Positions 27,850-36,651 of a stretch of 64,000 bases of DNA are shown piece after piece; within the stretch, counting starts at the first letter, position 1, and each line of letters begins with the position of its first letter. This DNA is from Winogradskyella vidalii (GTDB taxonomy: Bacteria > Bacteroidota > Bacteroidia > Flavobacteriales > Flavobacteriaceae). Both the position numbers and the translations under genes were made by a program. The stretch covers positions 124,001 through 188,000 of the forward strand of contig NZ_JABFDG010000006.1 in assembly GCF_013403955.1 (NCBI RefSeq), in the 5' to 3' direction. The notes beneath the pieces were generated by a model. That model did no database searches and had not been told where the DNA came from. It worked only from the letters and a program-made list of their open reading frames with translations.

Positions 27850-29685
27850 TTAATGAGAAAAGATTCGTTTTACAACGCTACCTTCACTTGTTGTAAAGCG
27901 CACAAACAAGATTTGTTTTTCTATATCATGATCACTTAAGTCTAGTTCTACAACACCGCCTTCTGTGTTTTTCGTTATAGGATTTTGTGTACGTTTTAAT
28001 AAACGTCCACTAACATCAAATACTTCGATAGTAGCGTTTGTTGCAGACGTTGATGTATACTCTAAGTTAACAACGCCTTTAAAAGGAATAGGATAAGCAT
28101 CTACATTAAAAGCACCTCTATAACTAGCGCTTCCGCCTCCTGGAGTATCACAAACATCACCAATACCATTGCCATCAGCATCTAATTGATCGGGATTATA
28201 ATGATAAATACAATTATCAATACAATCGGCAACACCATCACCATCAAGGTCTTCAAAACCTTCATCAATTAAACCATCGCCATCATTATCGATACCATCG
28301 CAAATTTCTTCAGGATCAAGTTCCTCACAAGCATCACCAACGCCATTGTTGTTTGCATCTGTTTGGTCAGGATTATAAACTTCAGGACAATTATCAATAC
28401 AATCGGCAACACCATCACCATCAAGGTCTTCAAAACCTTCATCAATTAAACCATCGCCATCATTATCGATACCGTCACAAATTTCTTCAGGCTCAGGTTC
28501 GTCACAAGCATCACCAACGCCATCGTTGTTTGCATCTGTTTGGTCAGGGTTGTAAACTTCAGGACAATTATCAACACAATCCGCAACGCCATCACCATCA
28601 ACATCTTCAAAACCTTCATCTATTAAGCCATCGCCATCATTATCAATACCGTCGCAAATTTCTTCTGAAGGTGTTTCTGGAGGAAAATCAATAACCGTAT
28701 CAAATATATACGGGTGAACTTCACCTGAATTTTGTTCGAATATAGCAGATATAATCTGTCCATCAATATTGAAGTGACTACGATTATTAAATCGTGCTTT
28801 CGGAGCGTAAATAGTACCGTAAATTTGTGCACCTCCTGTATAATTAATTGTAGAACTAACAGCTGAAAAATTATGCAAGATATATGGTGCATAATTTAAA
28901 GGACTTCCAACAATATTTGGCCAACTATTAATTGTTATCTCATCGGGACTCACACTAACATCGGTAATGTTTATGATAAATGGTGTCGATTCAGAAGGCT
29001 CTAAAGTATTAAACTTAATTTCTTGTAATCCATTAAATTCGGCTACAGTTAAGTTAATAACATTAGTGGTATTTGGTACCAAGTCTAACCATAGTTTCCC
29101 TTGATTAAATTCGTTTGCTGTCCAAGACACATTGGTGTCTAAAGCGCTTAAATTATCTGAAATAGTTTCAAACTGTTGAAAAGCAGCTTCAAAATCAATT
29201 TGGGTATCACCAGCAATTGACGTCGTATTTTGAGACGTAGTAAGTGTAATACTAGGCGTACTGTCATAAGTACCATCCGTAGGTGTGATTCTAGTATTAC
29301 TTAGCACATTATTCATATCGTATTCAAAAATAGTGCTCGTAGATAAATCGCCAATTTTAATATGGTTGTTATTTAGCACTTGTAAACGGCCAGAGACATA
29401 ATTTACCTTTCCGTTGACTACTAAAGCGGTTGGCTGATTATCGCCATTGTAATGGTTAACACCTCCAAAAATATTGAGGGTGCCATCTAGTGTAAAATCA
29501 CCACCAACAGCCCAAGAACCTTCAGATTCTGTTTTTACAGCTATGGCATCACCAGCGGTAAAAACATTAAAAGCGGTAGCGGCTTGAGTGGGATTAATAG
29601 GATTGTTCTGGGCTTCTAACATATGAGGGGCAGTACATAATAAGGCGCAGAGAACAAAATTTAAAAGTAAAATTCTTGTTTTCAT
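27850..29685 (-). CDS. Secreted choice-of-anchor A protein with calcium-type repeats and T9SS sorting domain
   Basis: 611 residues. A signal peptide (about 1-25, ending LEAQ) leads to a choice-of-anchor A domain (about 30-330) with AVGGDFTLDGTLNIFGGV and the QIYGTIYAPKARFNN segment. Residues about 340-515 are three copies of a 59-residue unit combining ICDGIDNDGDGLIDEG (MopE-like) and DLDGDGVADCIDNCPEVYNP (thrombospondin type 3-like), rich in Asp and Cys, likely calcium binding. The end carries a type IX secretion type A sorting domain (VDAYPIPFKGVVNLEY and KRIFSH). The product should be exported through the T9SS and fixed to the cell surface. Isolated gene, with an exact -7 box at 29713-29720. 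Confidence 0.88.
   Translation of the reverse strand: MKTRILLLNFVLCALLCTAPHMLEAQNNPINPTQAATAFNVFTAGDAIAVKTESEGSWAVGGDFTLDGTLNIFGGVNHYNGDNQPTALVVNGKVNYVSGRLQVLNNNHIKIGDLSTSTIFEYDMNNVLSNTRITPTDGTYDSTPSITLTTSQNTTSIAGDTQIDFEAAFQQFETISDNLSALDTNVSWTANEFNQGKLWLDLVPNTTNVINLTVAEFNGLQEIKFNTLEPSESTPFIINITDVSVSPDEITINSWPNIVGSPLNYAPYILHNFSAVSSTINYTGGAQIYGTIYAPKARFNNRSHFNIDGQIISAIFEQNSGEVHPYIFDTVIDFPPETPSEEICDGIDNDGDGLIDEGFEDVDGDGVADCVDNCPEVYNPDQTDANNDGVGDACDEPEPEEICDGIDNDGDGLIDEGFEDLDGDGVADCIDNCPEVYNPDQTDANNNGVGDACEELDPEEICDGIDNDGDGLIDEGFEDLDGDGVADCIDNCIYHYNPDQLDADGNGIGDVCDTPGGGSASYRGAFNVDAYPIPFKGVVNLEYTSTSATNATIEVFDVSGRLLKRTQNPITKNTEGGVVELDLSDHDIEKQILFVRFTTSEGSVVKRIFSH
28140..28670 (-). repeat. Three tandem 177-bp coding repeats
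   Basis: Equivalent points (the start of CAAATTTCTT on the + strand) lie at 28301, 28478 and 28655, exactly 177 bp apart, so three in-frame 59-residue units are present. The first two units in gene order are nearly identical in DNA as well as protein, pointing to recent duplication or gene conversion; the last is cut at its C-terminal side. Confidence 0.9.
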
Positions 29686-29712
29686 ATAAAGTTATTTGTA
29701 GGTTAAGTATAT

Positions 29713-29720
29713 CAAAAATA
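29713..29720 (-). promoter_or_regulatory. Candidate -7 box for the T9SS-secreted protein
   Basis: On the - strand TATTTTTG matches TAnnTTTG exactly, 28 bp before the start codon at 29685. No -33 box was found. Confidence 0.35.
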
Positions 29721-29840
29721 ACAATTTGAACGTAATTTACCTGTCGTTTGTCGGATATTCGATGAATAGCACGCTAAGTCATAAATCGATAGAGGAGAAT
29801 AATAAATAATGCTAAACGGACCTTAGGAGTTATGAGACAA

Positions 29841-30278
29841 CTAATGCTGTACCAAACTTTCTAAAGCGTAATACAAACGGTTTTGGGCATTGGCTTGAGA
29901 ACCAAATATAGACCGAAAAAGTTCGCCCTGCTCAGAAATAAGTAGCCATTGCGGTGTGCCTTCCGATTTAAATTGATCATAAACCTGATGTTGCTGATCG
30001 ATATAAATAGGAAACGGAATTTCACCACTAGTAAAAATGCTTTTTATGTTCGCCTTTGTAGCTGCTCTCCCAGGAAAATCGGCATGTATGCCTACAACTT
30101 GTATTTTAGGAAACGCCTGCTGTAATTCATATGCTAAGGGGATAGCACGCCCTGTACAACCCAAACAATCATTATTATAAATGATAAGCAATAGAATCTT
30201 GTGCTTATAGGTTTGCATTAAATCTACAGCGATACCGTCTAGATCTACAACAGTAATGGATGAGATAAGATTGGTCAT
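29841..30278 (-). CDS. Thioredoxin-like/redoxin protein with CxxC
   Basis: 145 residues with a thioredoxin fold. The active site CLGC is at Cys38-Cys41 after a hydrophobic strand (ILLLIIYNND), and the cis-Pro of EGTPQWLLI precedes the last strands. No signal peptide or lipobox is seen, so it is likely cytoplasmic, which is unusual because most CxxC redoxins of this type are exported. It may be a reductase or a small peroxiredoxin-like protein. It is encoded 54 bp downstream of the NUDIX-type regulator on the same strand, so the two might be co-transcribed; a link to polyol use is not evident. Confidence 0.75.
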   Translation of the reverse strand: MTNLISSITVVDLDGIAVDLMQTYKHKILLLIIYNNDCLGCTGRAIPLAYELQQAFPKIQVVGIHADFPGRAATKANIKSIFTSGEIPFPIYIDQQHQVYDQFKSEGTPQWLLISEQGELFRSIFGSQANAQNRLYYALESLVQH

Positions 30279-30332
30279 ATTATAAGGTATAGGCGAGAGT
30301 GAAGGTAGCTGTTTTTATAACATCAACAAACA

Positions 30333-31070
30333 TTAAATACTTATTAAATAATTTTTTTGAAAGACTTTATCATAGACCTCACGACTAAACATATATAACT
30401 GTGCCGGTTTTTTAGACACACCTACTTGCTTTTCATCAAGAGCAATAATGTATTTTTTATTGATTAGCTTTCTTCTAAAGTTTCGATTATCGATTTCAAT
30501 GCCTAATATAGACTGATATACATCTTGCACTTCATTTATGGTAAACTTGTCGGGGAGCAACTCAAATATAATAGGCTCCGATAAGCATTTCACTTTTAAA
30601 TCCTCGTAGGCTTCTAATATAATTTGTTCATGATCAAACCCTAATTCTGGTAAATTGTTTACAGGAAACCATCGCGCGTCATTTTTGTTAGTTTCTAAAT
30701 CAACATCCTCGGTGTTTAATAAAAAATAATAGGCTATGGTTGTGGTTCTTAAATTGAATTCCGCATTTTCAATCCAAATAATATCTTTAGGATGCAATAG
30801 ACGATCAGGGTCACCAAAGGCTTTAAACTGCTTTTTGTATTGCCCTGTTAAACCGGTTAATTCTTTTAATACCCGAGTCGCGGTGTCATCTAAAGTCTCT
30901 GTTTTATAGACATGATAGCCTGTTAAGACAAAATCATCCACCAAAACCTCATTGGTAGTTTTTGAGGCTAAGTAGCGTTTTATCAACAACACATTTAAAG
31001 ATTTTGTATTTGTATCATACCCAAAAACAACACAATCTACAGATATATTTAATATTTTTTCTGACTCCAT
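30333..31070 (-). CDS. NUDIX-domain transcriptional regulator (NrtR/AraR type)
   Basis: 245 residues: an N-terminal NUDIX-fold domain (about 10-150) and a C-terminal winged helix (about 160-235, DKFTINEVQDVYQSILGIEI and RNFRRKLINKKYI). The NUDIX box is degenerate (DTATRVLKELTGL where catalytic members have REUxEExGU), so it is likely a ligand sensor rather than a hydrolase. In Bacteroidota, regulators of this type control sugar use (AraR-like) or NAD metabolism (NrtR). It is divergent from the polyol cluster, and two related inverted sequences at 31137-31151 and 31290-31304 in the intergenic region are its probable operators. Confidence 0.85.
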   Translation of the reverse strand: MESEKILNISVDCVVFGYDTNTKSLNVLLIKRYLASKTTNEVLVDDFVLTGYHVYKTETLDDTATRVLKELTGLTGQYKKQFKAFGDPDRLLHPKDIIWIENAEFNLRTTTIAYYFLLNTEDVDLETNKNDARWFPVNNLPELGFDHEQIILEAYEDLKVKCLSEPIIFELLPDKFTINEVQDVYQSILGIEIDNRNFRRKLINKKYIIALDEKQVGVSKKPAQLYMFSREVYDKVFQKNYLISI

Positions 31071-31136
31071 AATGTAATTCTAACCCAAAAATAGAAATTT
31101 ATTTTTGATGGCATCTAAGATAGTATAATTTTTATT

Positions 31137-31151
31137 AAACGTCATATTTAC
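31137..31151. promoter_or_regulatory. Candidate operator A of the NUDIX regulator
   Basis: AAACGTCATATTTAC, whose complement recurs with one mismatch (14 of 15) at 31290-31304. It lies 66 bp upstream of the regulator start codon, suggesting autoregulation. Seen directly; binding is inferred. Confidence 0.5.
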
Positions 31152-31271
31152 ACTAATAATTAACACCAAACACATATGGTTTTAATATATGATTATATCA
31201 ATATAGTATAGATATTAAATAATTTAACACACATTTTTTTTGATTTATAGTGTTTTATGATTTTTTTATAA

Positions 31272-31279
31272 TACATTTG
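31272..31279 (+). promoter_or_regulatory. -7 box of the polyol operon
   Basis: TACATTTG, an exact TAnnTTTG match 56 bp before the barrel gene's ATG. No good -33 box at normal spacing, as is common for regulated promoters. Transcription would begin near 31286, inside the candidate operator that follows. Confidence 0.5.
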
Positions 31280-31285
31280 AAAAAT

Positions 31286-31304
31286 AAACGTAAAAATGAC
31301 GTTT
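31286..31304. promoter_or_regulatory. Candidate operator B of the NUDIX regulator
   Basis: A 19-bp near-palindrome with half-sites AAACGT (31286-31291) and ACGTTT (31299-31304). Its right 15 bases are the inverse of operator A. It covers the expected transcription start just 7 bp after the -7 box, the position of a repressor site. Confidence 0.6.
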
Positions 31305-31334
31305 GTAGTTTTTAAATGATTTGAATCTTGTAAA

Positions 31335-32210
31335 ATGAAAAATTCAAAACCCTTTTCGGTTAAAAACAAAGTAGACAACACGACTCAAAAATTGGGAAGT
31401 TTATTTTTATTAATGCTAAGTTGTGTATTCTTTTTTGGAGTTAATTTAATCTCAGCTCAAGAAAAAGAAGTAGAGTCGCAAGATGAGTATAAGCCATTTA
31501 GCATGAGTGCTCATATCAAAAACATGCACACTTGGCATGGATTTGTTGTGCATCCAGGCGCCATTTTCGCAACAAGTTTAGAGTATAATTCACGTAATTC
31601 TAAACTGACATTAGGATTATGGGGAGGCGCTGGCTTAACCAATATTGATGTTGTTAATATTAATACAGGAGACAATGTCAGTGCTAATTATCAAGAGGTG
31701 TCTATTTATGCCAAGTATCGCATTTCAGATAATGTCTTTGTTGAAGCCGTTTCACATAATAATTTCACAGGCGTTGAAGAACGAGGAGATAAATTACGCT
31801 ATTGGAGTTACGATAGAGATCAGGGGTACAATTTTGTGGATTTAAATTTTGGCCTTAATGTTTCTAAAAATACAGCATTATATCTTGCAACTATACTAGG
31901 AGGAGGCTCAGGAGATTATGAAATTAAAGCCAACGGTGAATTAGAAAACTCTTGGACACATTATTTTGAAATAAAAAGTAAAGTTTGGGAAAAAGACGAT
32001 TATAAACTAGCGCTTTTTGTCGGTGGCGCGTGGTCTTTTATTACAGATAAAACATTTTATACAGAAGCTCAAGGCAATATAATTAATGTAGGTGCTAGTT
32101 TAAATGACAAGATAAATTTAGGGAAGCTAAAAATCCCTGCAGAAGTTACGGCAATGTGGAATCCCGAAAAGCAAAAAACGGTTCTACAATTAGATATCAC
32201 AATTTTTTAA
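31335..32210 (+). CDS. Outer membrane beta-barrel protein of the polyol cluster
   Basis: 291 residues. A long signal region (charged to about residue 22, hydrophobic to about 42, ending ISAQ) is followed by amphipathic strands such as LTLGLWGGAGLTNIDVVNIN and NYQEVSIYAKYRISDNVFVE, ending in the strand KTVLQLDITIF, as in monomeric barrels. It is the first gene after the operator-bearing promoter and is 78 bp upstream of the permease, so it is a plausible porin for a small polyol. No SusC/SusD pair is present. Function inferred from position only. Confidence 0.75.
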   Translation: MKNSKPFSVKNKVDNTTQKLGSLFLLMLSCVFFFGVNLISAQEKEVESQDEYKPFSMSAHIKNMHTWHGFVVHPGAIFATSLEYNSRNSKLTLGLWGGAGLTNIDVVNINTGDNVSANYQEVSIYAKYRISDNVFVEAVSHNNFTGVEERGDKLRYWSYDRDQGYNFVDLNFGLNVSKNTALYLATILGGGSGDYEIKANGELENSWTHYFEIKSKVWEKDDYKLALFVGGAWSFITDKTFYTEAQGNIINVGASLNDKINLGKLKIPAEVTAMWNPEKQKTVLQLDITIF

Positions 32211-32288
32211 AACAAAATAAGGACTGCAATTTTTGCTATTTCTTAATATCAGTAAAGACACTAACTGCTAATTTCAATATATTATAAT

Positions 32289-34013
32289 ATGGACACATCC
32301 AATGATTTTCAACAGTTCCAAAACCTCAAAGTAGAACAATTACCAATAGCCAAAAATAAACTACACAATTGGACACACTTTGCTGGTATATATGCTGCAG
32401 AACACGTCGCTGCAACTGAATTTGTAATTGGAGCAACTTTTGTAGCTTTAGGAGCAACTACAAAAGATATCTTATTAGGCTTATTAATAGGTAACATATT
32501 AGCCGTTATAAGTTGGACCTTAATAACATCACCCATAGCTGTAGACACCCGTTTAAGTCTGTATACCTACCTCAATAAAATTGCAGGCGATTCTATGACC
32601 AAACTCTACAACTGGGCTAATGTCATCATTTTTACAGTCATTTCTGCAGCTATGATTACAGTGTCCGCAACAGCCGTTCGGTTTGCGTTTAATATTCCAC
32701 CACAATTAAATTGGCATCCTACCAATCCTTGGTTTGTACTTATTGTACTTATTGTAGGATCTGTTGTGGTTTCGATTGCCATTTATGGTTTTAAAGCCGT
32801 ATCCGAGTTTGCTGGTATTTGTGCACCATGGCTATTCGTCATGTTTACTTGTGGGGCTTTTGTATTATTACCAGCTTTATCTATTGAGGTTTTAGAAAAG
32901 ACCATCCCGAGTGGATGGAGTGATTTTATTGCCTTGGGTAACCAATCCATATGGACAGGGATTAACAGTGATGGCGAACCAGGAATTGGCCTTACCGAAG
33001 TGATTGGTTTTGCTTGGGCGGCAAATACGATCACCCACTTTGGACTTATCGATATGGCTTTATTCCGCTTCGCGAAAAAGAAATCATACGGACTGGCCAC
33101 AAGTACAGGGATGATGTTTGGTCATTATGTCGCTTGGATTTCTGCCGGAATTATGGGGGCTGGTGCAGCGGTAATCATTGGAAAATCTATCGTAGAACTT
33201 GATCCAGGTGACGTGGCCTATTATGCTTTAGGTTGGTCGGGATTTGTGATTGTTATCGTTGCAGGCTGGACTACTGCTGTAGCGAACTTGTATCGTGCGG
33301 GCTTAGCTGCACAGGCCATATTCACAAACCATTCGCGTAAAAAAACAACCATAATAGTTGGTTTAGTTACCATGATAGTGGCTTGTTTTCCTTTTGTATT
33401 TTCTCAAATGCTGCCCTTACTGACTTATGCAGGCTTATTAGTAGTTCCTGTAGGTGCTATTGTATTTGCAGAACATCAAATATTCCCTCGTATTGGCTAT
33501 ACCAGATATTGGTTACACTTCCGCCAATTAACATTTAGCACACCTGCTGTTGCCTCTTGGGCACTTGGACTTGTTTTTGGTTTTGGACTAAACGCACTAG
33601 ATGTCATGTCATTCTTCTATCTGTTTTTACCAACTTGGGTATTTACCATTATTATTTATACGGTTTTAGCGGGAAGATATGGGGCGAAAAACAAATATCC
33701 TGAAGCGGAAGCAAAAGAAAAATTACGCAATAGTAATATTCAAAAATTTCAAGAACAACAAGCAGAAAAGGATATTATTCCTGTTAAGGACAAATCCTTA
33801 CTTACTAAAGTATTGCATATCATCTCTTTATTGGCTTTAATCATTACTGTTGTTCTCGGCTGTATCGTCTTATTTGGAAGCGCAAACGAAGAGCTATACA
33901 TTCAAAACAGAGAACAATTCTATGATTACGCCTTCATTTGTACCATAATATATTTTATCTCTGCGTATTGGGCGCTCAAACGCGGAAAAACGAAAAACAT
34001 CGCATTATCATGA
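32289..34013 (+). CDS. NCS1-like permease, candidate mannitol/polyol transporter
   Basis: 574 residues with 12 or more membrane helices and a cytosolic loop before the final two. The N-terminal LHNWTHFAGIYAAEHVAATE and the general pattern match the purine-cytosine permease (NCS1) superfamily. Canonical members carry nucleobases, hydantoin or thiamine, but here the gene is followed with a 4-bp ATGA overlap by mannitol 2-dehydrogenase and then a sugar kinase, so it most likely imports the polyol. Flavobacteria are known to have either an ABC importer or a predicted permease ahead of the dehydrogenase-fructokinase pair. The C-terminal extension (about 100 residues) is longer than in nucleobase carriers. 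Confidence 0.78.
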   Translation: MDTSNDFQQFQNLKVEQLPIAKNKLHNWTHFAGIYAAEHVAATEFVIGATFVALGATTKDILLGLLIGNILAVISWTLITSPIAVDTRLSLYTYLNKIAGDSMTKLYNWANVIIFTVISAAMITVSATAVRFAFNIPPQLNWHPTNPWFVLIVLIVGSVVVSIAIYGFKAVSEFAGICAPWLFVMFTCGAFVLLPALSIEVLEKTIPSGWSDFIALGNQSIWTGINSDGEPGIGLTEVIGFAWAANTITHFGLIDMALFRFAKKKSYGLATSTGMMFGHYVAWISAGIMGAGAAVIIGKSIVELDPGDVAYYALGWSGFVIVIVAGWTTAVANLYRAGLAAQAIFTNHSRKKTTIIVGLVTMIVACFPFVFSQMLPLLTYAGLLVVPVGAIVFAEHQIFPRIGYTRYWLHFRQLTFSTPAVASWALGLVFGFGLNALDVMSFFYLFLPTWVFTIIIYTVLAGRYGAKNKYPEAEAKEKLRNSNIQKFQEQQAEKDIIPVKDKSLLTKVLHIISLLALIITVVLGCIVLFGSANEELYIQNREQFYDYAFICTIIYFISAYWALKRGKTKNIALS

Positions 34014-35509
34014 AAAACTTAATCCAACTTAACCAAAAGAATTTAGCTGAAATTTCTAAAGTAATCCCTTGTCCTACTTATAATAGAGGACAGCTAAAAA
34101 CAGGTATTGTTCATGTCGGTATTGGTGGCTTTCACCGTGCACATGAAGCGTTTTACACCGACCAATTATTACAAGATGAATCCATTACCGATTGGGGTAT
34201 CTGTGGGGTGGCTTTATTAGATTTCGACACCAAAATCTATAAGACCCTAAAGGAACAAGATGGTTTATATACCTTAATTATTAAAGAATTAGATGGTACA
34301 CATACCAAACGTGTAATTGGTGCTATTACAGACTATTTATATGCTCCCGAAAACCCCAATAAGGTTATAGAAAAAATGGCGAGCCCAGAGGTTAAAATCA
34401 TATCTTTAACCATAACAGAAGGCGGCTATAATTACAACGAAGCGACTAAGTCATTTGATTTTGAAAACCCCTTAATTCAACATGATTTAGAACATCCTAA
34501 TGCACCAAAAACCATTTTTGGTTATTTAACACAAGCCTTGAAACTCCGAAAAGAACGCGGATTAAAAGGGATTACCATTCAATCTTGTGATAATATCCAA
34601 GGTAATGGACACATGGCAAAAAGAATGCTAGAGAGTTATGTAACTAAAGCAGAACCTGAATTGTTAGACTGGATAGCAAGCAACGTCTCTTTTCCAAATG
34701 CAATGGTGGACCGTATTACACCAGCAACATCGGCATTAGACATTGAAACCTTAAAGCAAACCTCGGGTATTGAGGATGCTTGGCCAGTAGTTTGTGAACC
34801 CTTTAAACAATGGGTGATTGAAGATGATTTTATAGCAGGTAGACCCGCTTGGGAAACCGTGGGCGCGCAGTTTGTAAAAGACGTAGTACCTTATGAAAAA
34901 ATGAAATTAAGTTTACTTAATGCTGGGCACTCTGTATTAGGAATTCTCGGAGCCTTATATGGGTATTCTACTATTGATGAAGCAGCTAGCAATGCCGATA
35001 TCAGTTCGTTTTTAAGAATTTATATGGGTAATGAAGTGACACCAACCCTAGGAAATTTAGAAGGTGTTAACCTTAAAAATTACAAGTTCTCCTTGATTCA
35101 GCGTTTCGGAAATACCTATATCAAAGACCAAATAGAAAGAATTTGTTCGGAGAGTTCGGCTAAATTTCCCATTTTTATTTTACCAACCGTTTATGCACAA
35201 CTCGAACAAAACGGTGCTATTAATCATGCGGCTTTTATGGTAGCGGCATTTGCGGTATATAGCTTAGGGCAAAATGAATTTGGTACACAACTCATTATTA
35301 AAGATGCTATGGCATCGGAGTTAAACGAAAAAGCTATTGCTTCCCAAAATAATCCAACTGCTTTCTTAGAGATTGAAACCATTTTTGGTACACTTAAAAA
35401 CCAACCGAGCTTTGTTGAAGCCTATACTGCGGCGTATCAAAACATCGTTCAAAATGGTATTGAAAAATCCGTAAAGGACATGAATAGTAACGTTTTAAAT
35501 GACATCTAA
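34010..35509 (+). CDS. Mannitol 2-dehydrogenase (polyol-specific long-chain dehydrogenase)
   Basis: 499 residues from ATG 34010, which overlaps the permease stop (ATGA); an in-frame ATG 72 bp earlier lies inside the permease gene and is rejected. The Rossmann part opens with IVHVGIGGFHRAHEAFYTDQ, and the C-terminal catalytic domain has the family signature KxxxxNxxH as KLSLLNAGH (Lys299, Asn304, His307). It would oxidise mannitol to fructose with NAD+. Fructuronate reductase and altronate or tagaturonate enzymes share the fold, but the sugar-kinase neighbour and absence of uronate genes favour mannitol. Confidence 0.88.
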   Translation: MKNLIQLNQKNLAEISKVIPCPTYNRGQLKTGIVHVGIGGFHRAHEAFYTDQLLQDESITDWGICGVALLDFDTKIYKTLKEQDGLYTLIIKELDGTHTKRVIGAITDYLYAPENPNKVIEKMASPEVKIISLTITEGGYNYNEATKSFDFENPLIQHDLEHPNAPKTIFGYLTQALKLRKERGLKGITIQSCDNIQGNGHMAKRMLESYVTKAEPELLDWIASNVSFPNAMVDRITPATSALDIETLKQTSGIEDAWPVVCEPFKQWVIEDDFIAGRPAWETVGAQFVKDVVPYEKMKLSLLNAGHSVLGILGALYGYSTIDEAASNADISSFLRIYMGNEVTPTLGNLEGVNLKNYKFSLIQRFGNTYIKDQIERICSESSAKFPIFILPTVYAQLEQNGAINHAAFMVAAFAVYSLGQNEFGTQLIIKDAMASELNEKAIASQNNPTAFLEIETIFGTLKNQPSFVEAYTAAYQNIVQNGIEKSVKDMNSNVLNDI

Positions 35510-35510
35510 A

Positions 35511-36413
35511 ATGAAAAATATAGTGTGTTTTGGTGAAGTGTTGTGGGATGTGTTTCCTACACACAAAAAAATAGGAGGAGCGCCTTTAAATGTAGCGTTA
35601 CGCTTGCAATCTCTAGGCAATAACGTGTCTATAATTACCCGAATTGGTGACGATCCCAAAGGGGAAGAAATTGCCGATTTTATTAAAGCCAATGGGGTTA
35701 ATACAAAAAATATTCAAATTGATGCAACACTAGAAACTGGTGAAGTCGATGTGATTTTAGACCAATCAGGCTCAGCAACCTATACCATTAATGTCAATCG
35801 TGCTTGGGACAATCTTCAAGTTACAGAAACGGCTTTAAAAACAACGCAGCAAGCCGATGCCTTTATATTTGGAAGCCTAGTAGCTAGAGATATGACCTCT
35901 CGGGCTACCTTATATAAACTACTAGAAGTGGCGAAGTATAAAATCTTAGATATCAATTTAAGAGCCCCGCATTATACCATAGAAGTTTTAAATGAATTAA
36001 TGTATGCAGCCGAATTTATAAAATTTAATGACGATGAGATTTTTGAAATTGCAGAAAGCATGCATTTCAAATCGGAAAGCCTAGAAGAGAATATACAGTT
36101 TATAGCTAAACAAATGGACACCGCAAGTATATGTGTTACTAAAGGAGGCCATGGTGCTATTTTATATTATAACGAGACCTTTTATTATAATAAAGGCTAC
36201 CAAATTAAAGTTGTAGATACCGTTGGTGCTGGCGATTCCTTTTTAGCCACCTTAATAAATAAACTACTCCAAAAAAATAGTCCACAAGAGGCCATAGATT
36301 ATGCCTGTGCTGCGGGGGCATTAGTGGCTGGCAGTGAAGGGGCAAACCCTAATATATCTCAAGAAGATATCGCAAAATTTATGACCCCTAATAATACGTT
36401 TTGTGATAAATAG
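35511..36413 (+). CDS. PfkB family sugar kinase, probable fructokinase
   Basis: 300 residues from ATG 35511, 1 bp after the dehydrogenase stop; an upstream ATG at 35499 overlapping that stop is possible but adds only four residues. Ribokinase-fold signatures: GEVLWDVFP and IGGAPLNVALRLQSLG at the start (fructokinase-like), and the anion-hole/catalytic motif DTVGAGDSF with Asp242. It would phosphorylate the fructose made by the dehydrogenase, feeding glycolysis. A PfkB fructokinase next to mannitol 2-dehydrogenase is a known flavobacterial arrangement (for example Zobellia). Confidence 0.9.
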   Translation: MKNIVCFGEVLWDVFPTHKKIGGAPLNVALRLQSLGNNVSIITRIGDDPKGEEIADFIKANGVNTKNIQIDATLETGEVDVILDQSGSATYTINVNRAWDNLQVTETALKTTQQADAFIFGSLVARDMTSRATLYKLLEVAKYKILDINLRAPHYTIEVLNELMYAAEFIKFNDDEIFEIAESMHFKSESLEENIQFIAKQMDTASICVTKGGHGAILYYNETFYYNKGYQIKVVDTVGAGDSFLATLINKLLQKNSPQEAIDYACAAGALVAGSEGANPNISQEDIAKFMTPNNTFCDK

Positions 36414-36437
36414 TTGATTAATAGCAGTTCAATTATT

Positions 36438-36473
36438 AAAAGCTTTAAGATGTTTCTTAAAGCTTTTTTCTTT
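36438..36473 (+). terminator. Terminator of the polyol operon
   Basis: A perfect 13-bp stem (36438-36450 with 36455-36467), 4-nt loop and a T-rich tail. Confidence 0.82.
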
Positions 36474-36651
36474 TTATAAAGAAAAAAAGCTCTCTAAAAC
36501 AGCCTCTAACAACCTCAATATATCTTCAACCAAACTCTAACAAATGCCATTTTTTATCATAAAAAAATGTTATTTATAAATCGAGGTTAATTTTAAGCGC
36601 TTATTATTACAGTATCAAAACCTTAACGGTCAATCCATCAATCCATCAATC

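Noticed and set aside
28353-28694. His/Gln-rich frame opposite the T9SS protein
   Set aside because: It is the complement of the Asp-rich tandem repeats and has no independent support.
33938-34009. Longer N-terminus for mannitol dehydrogenase
   Set aside because: The extra 24 residues would lie in the permease coding region and lack family similarity; the ATGA overlap at 34010 is the better start.
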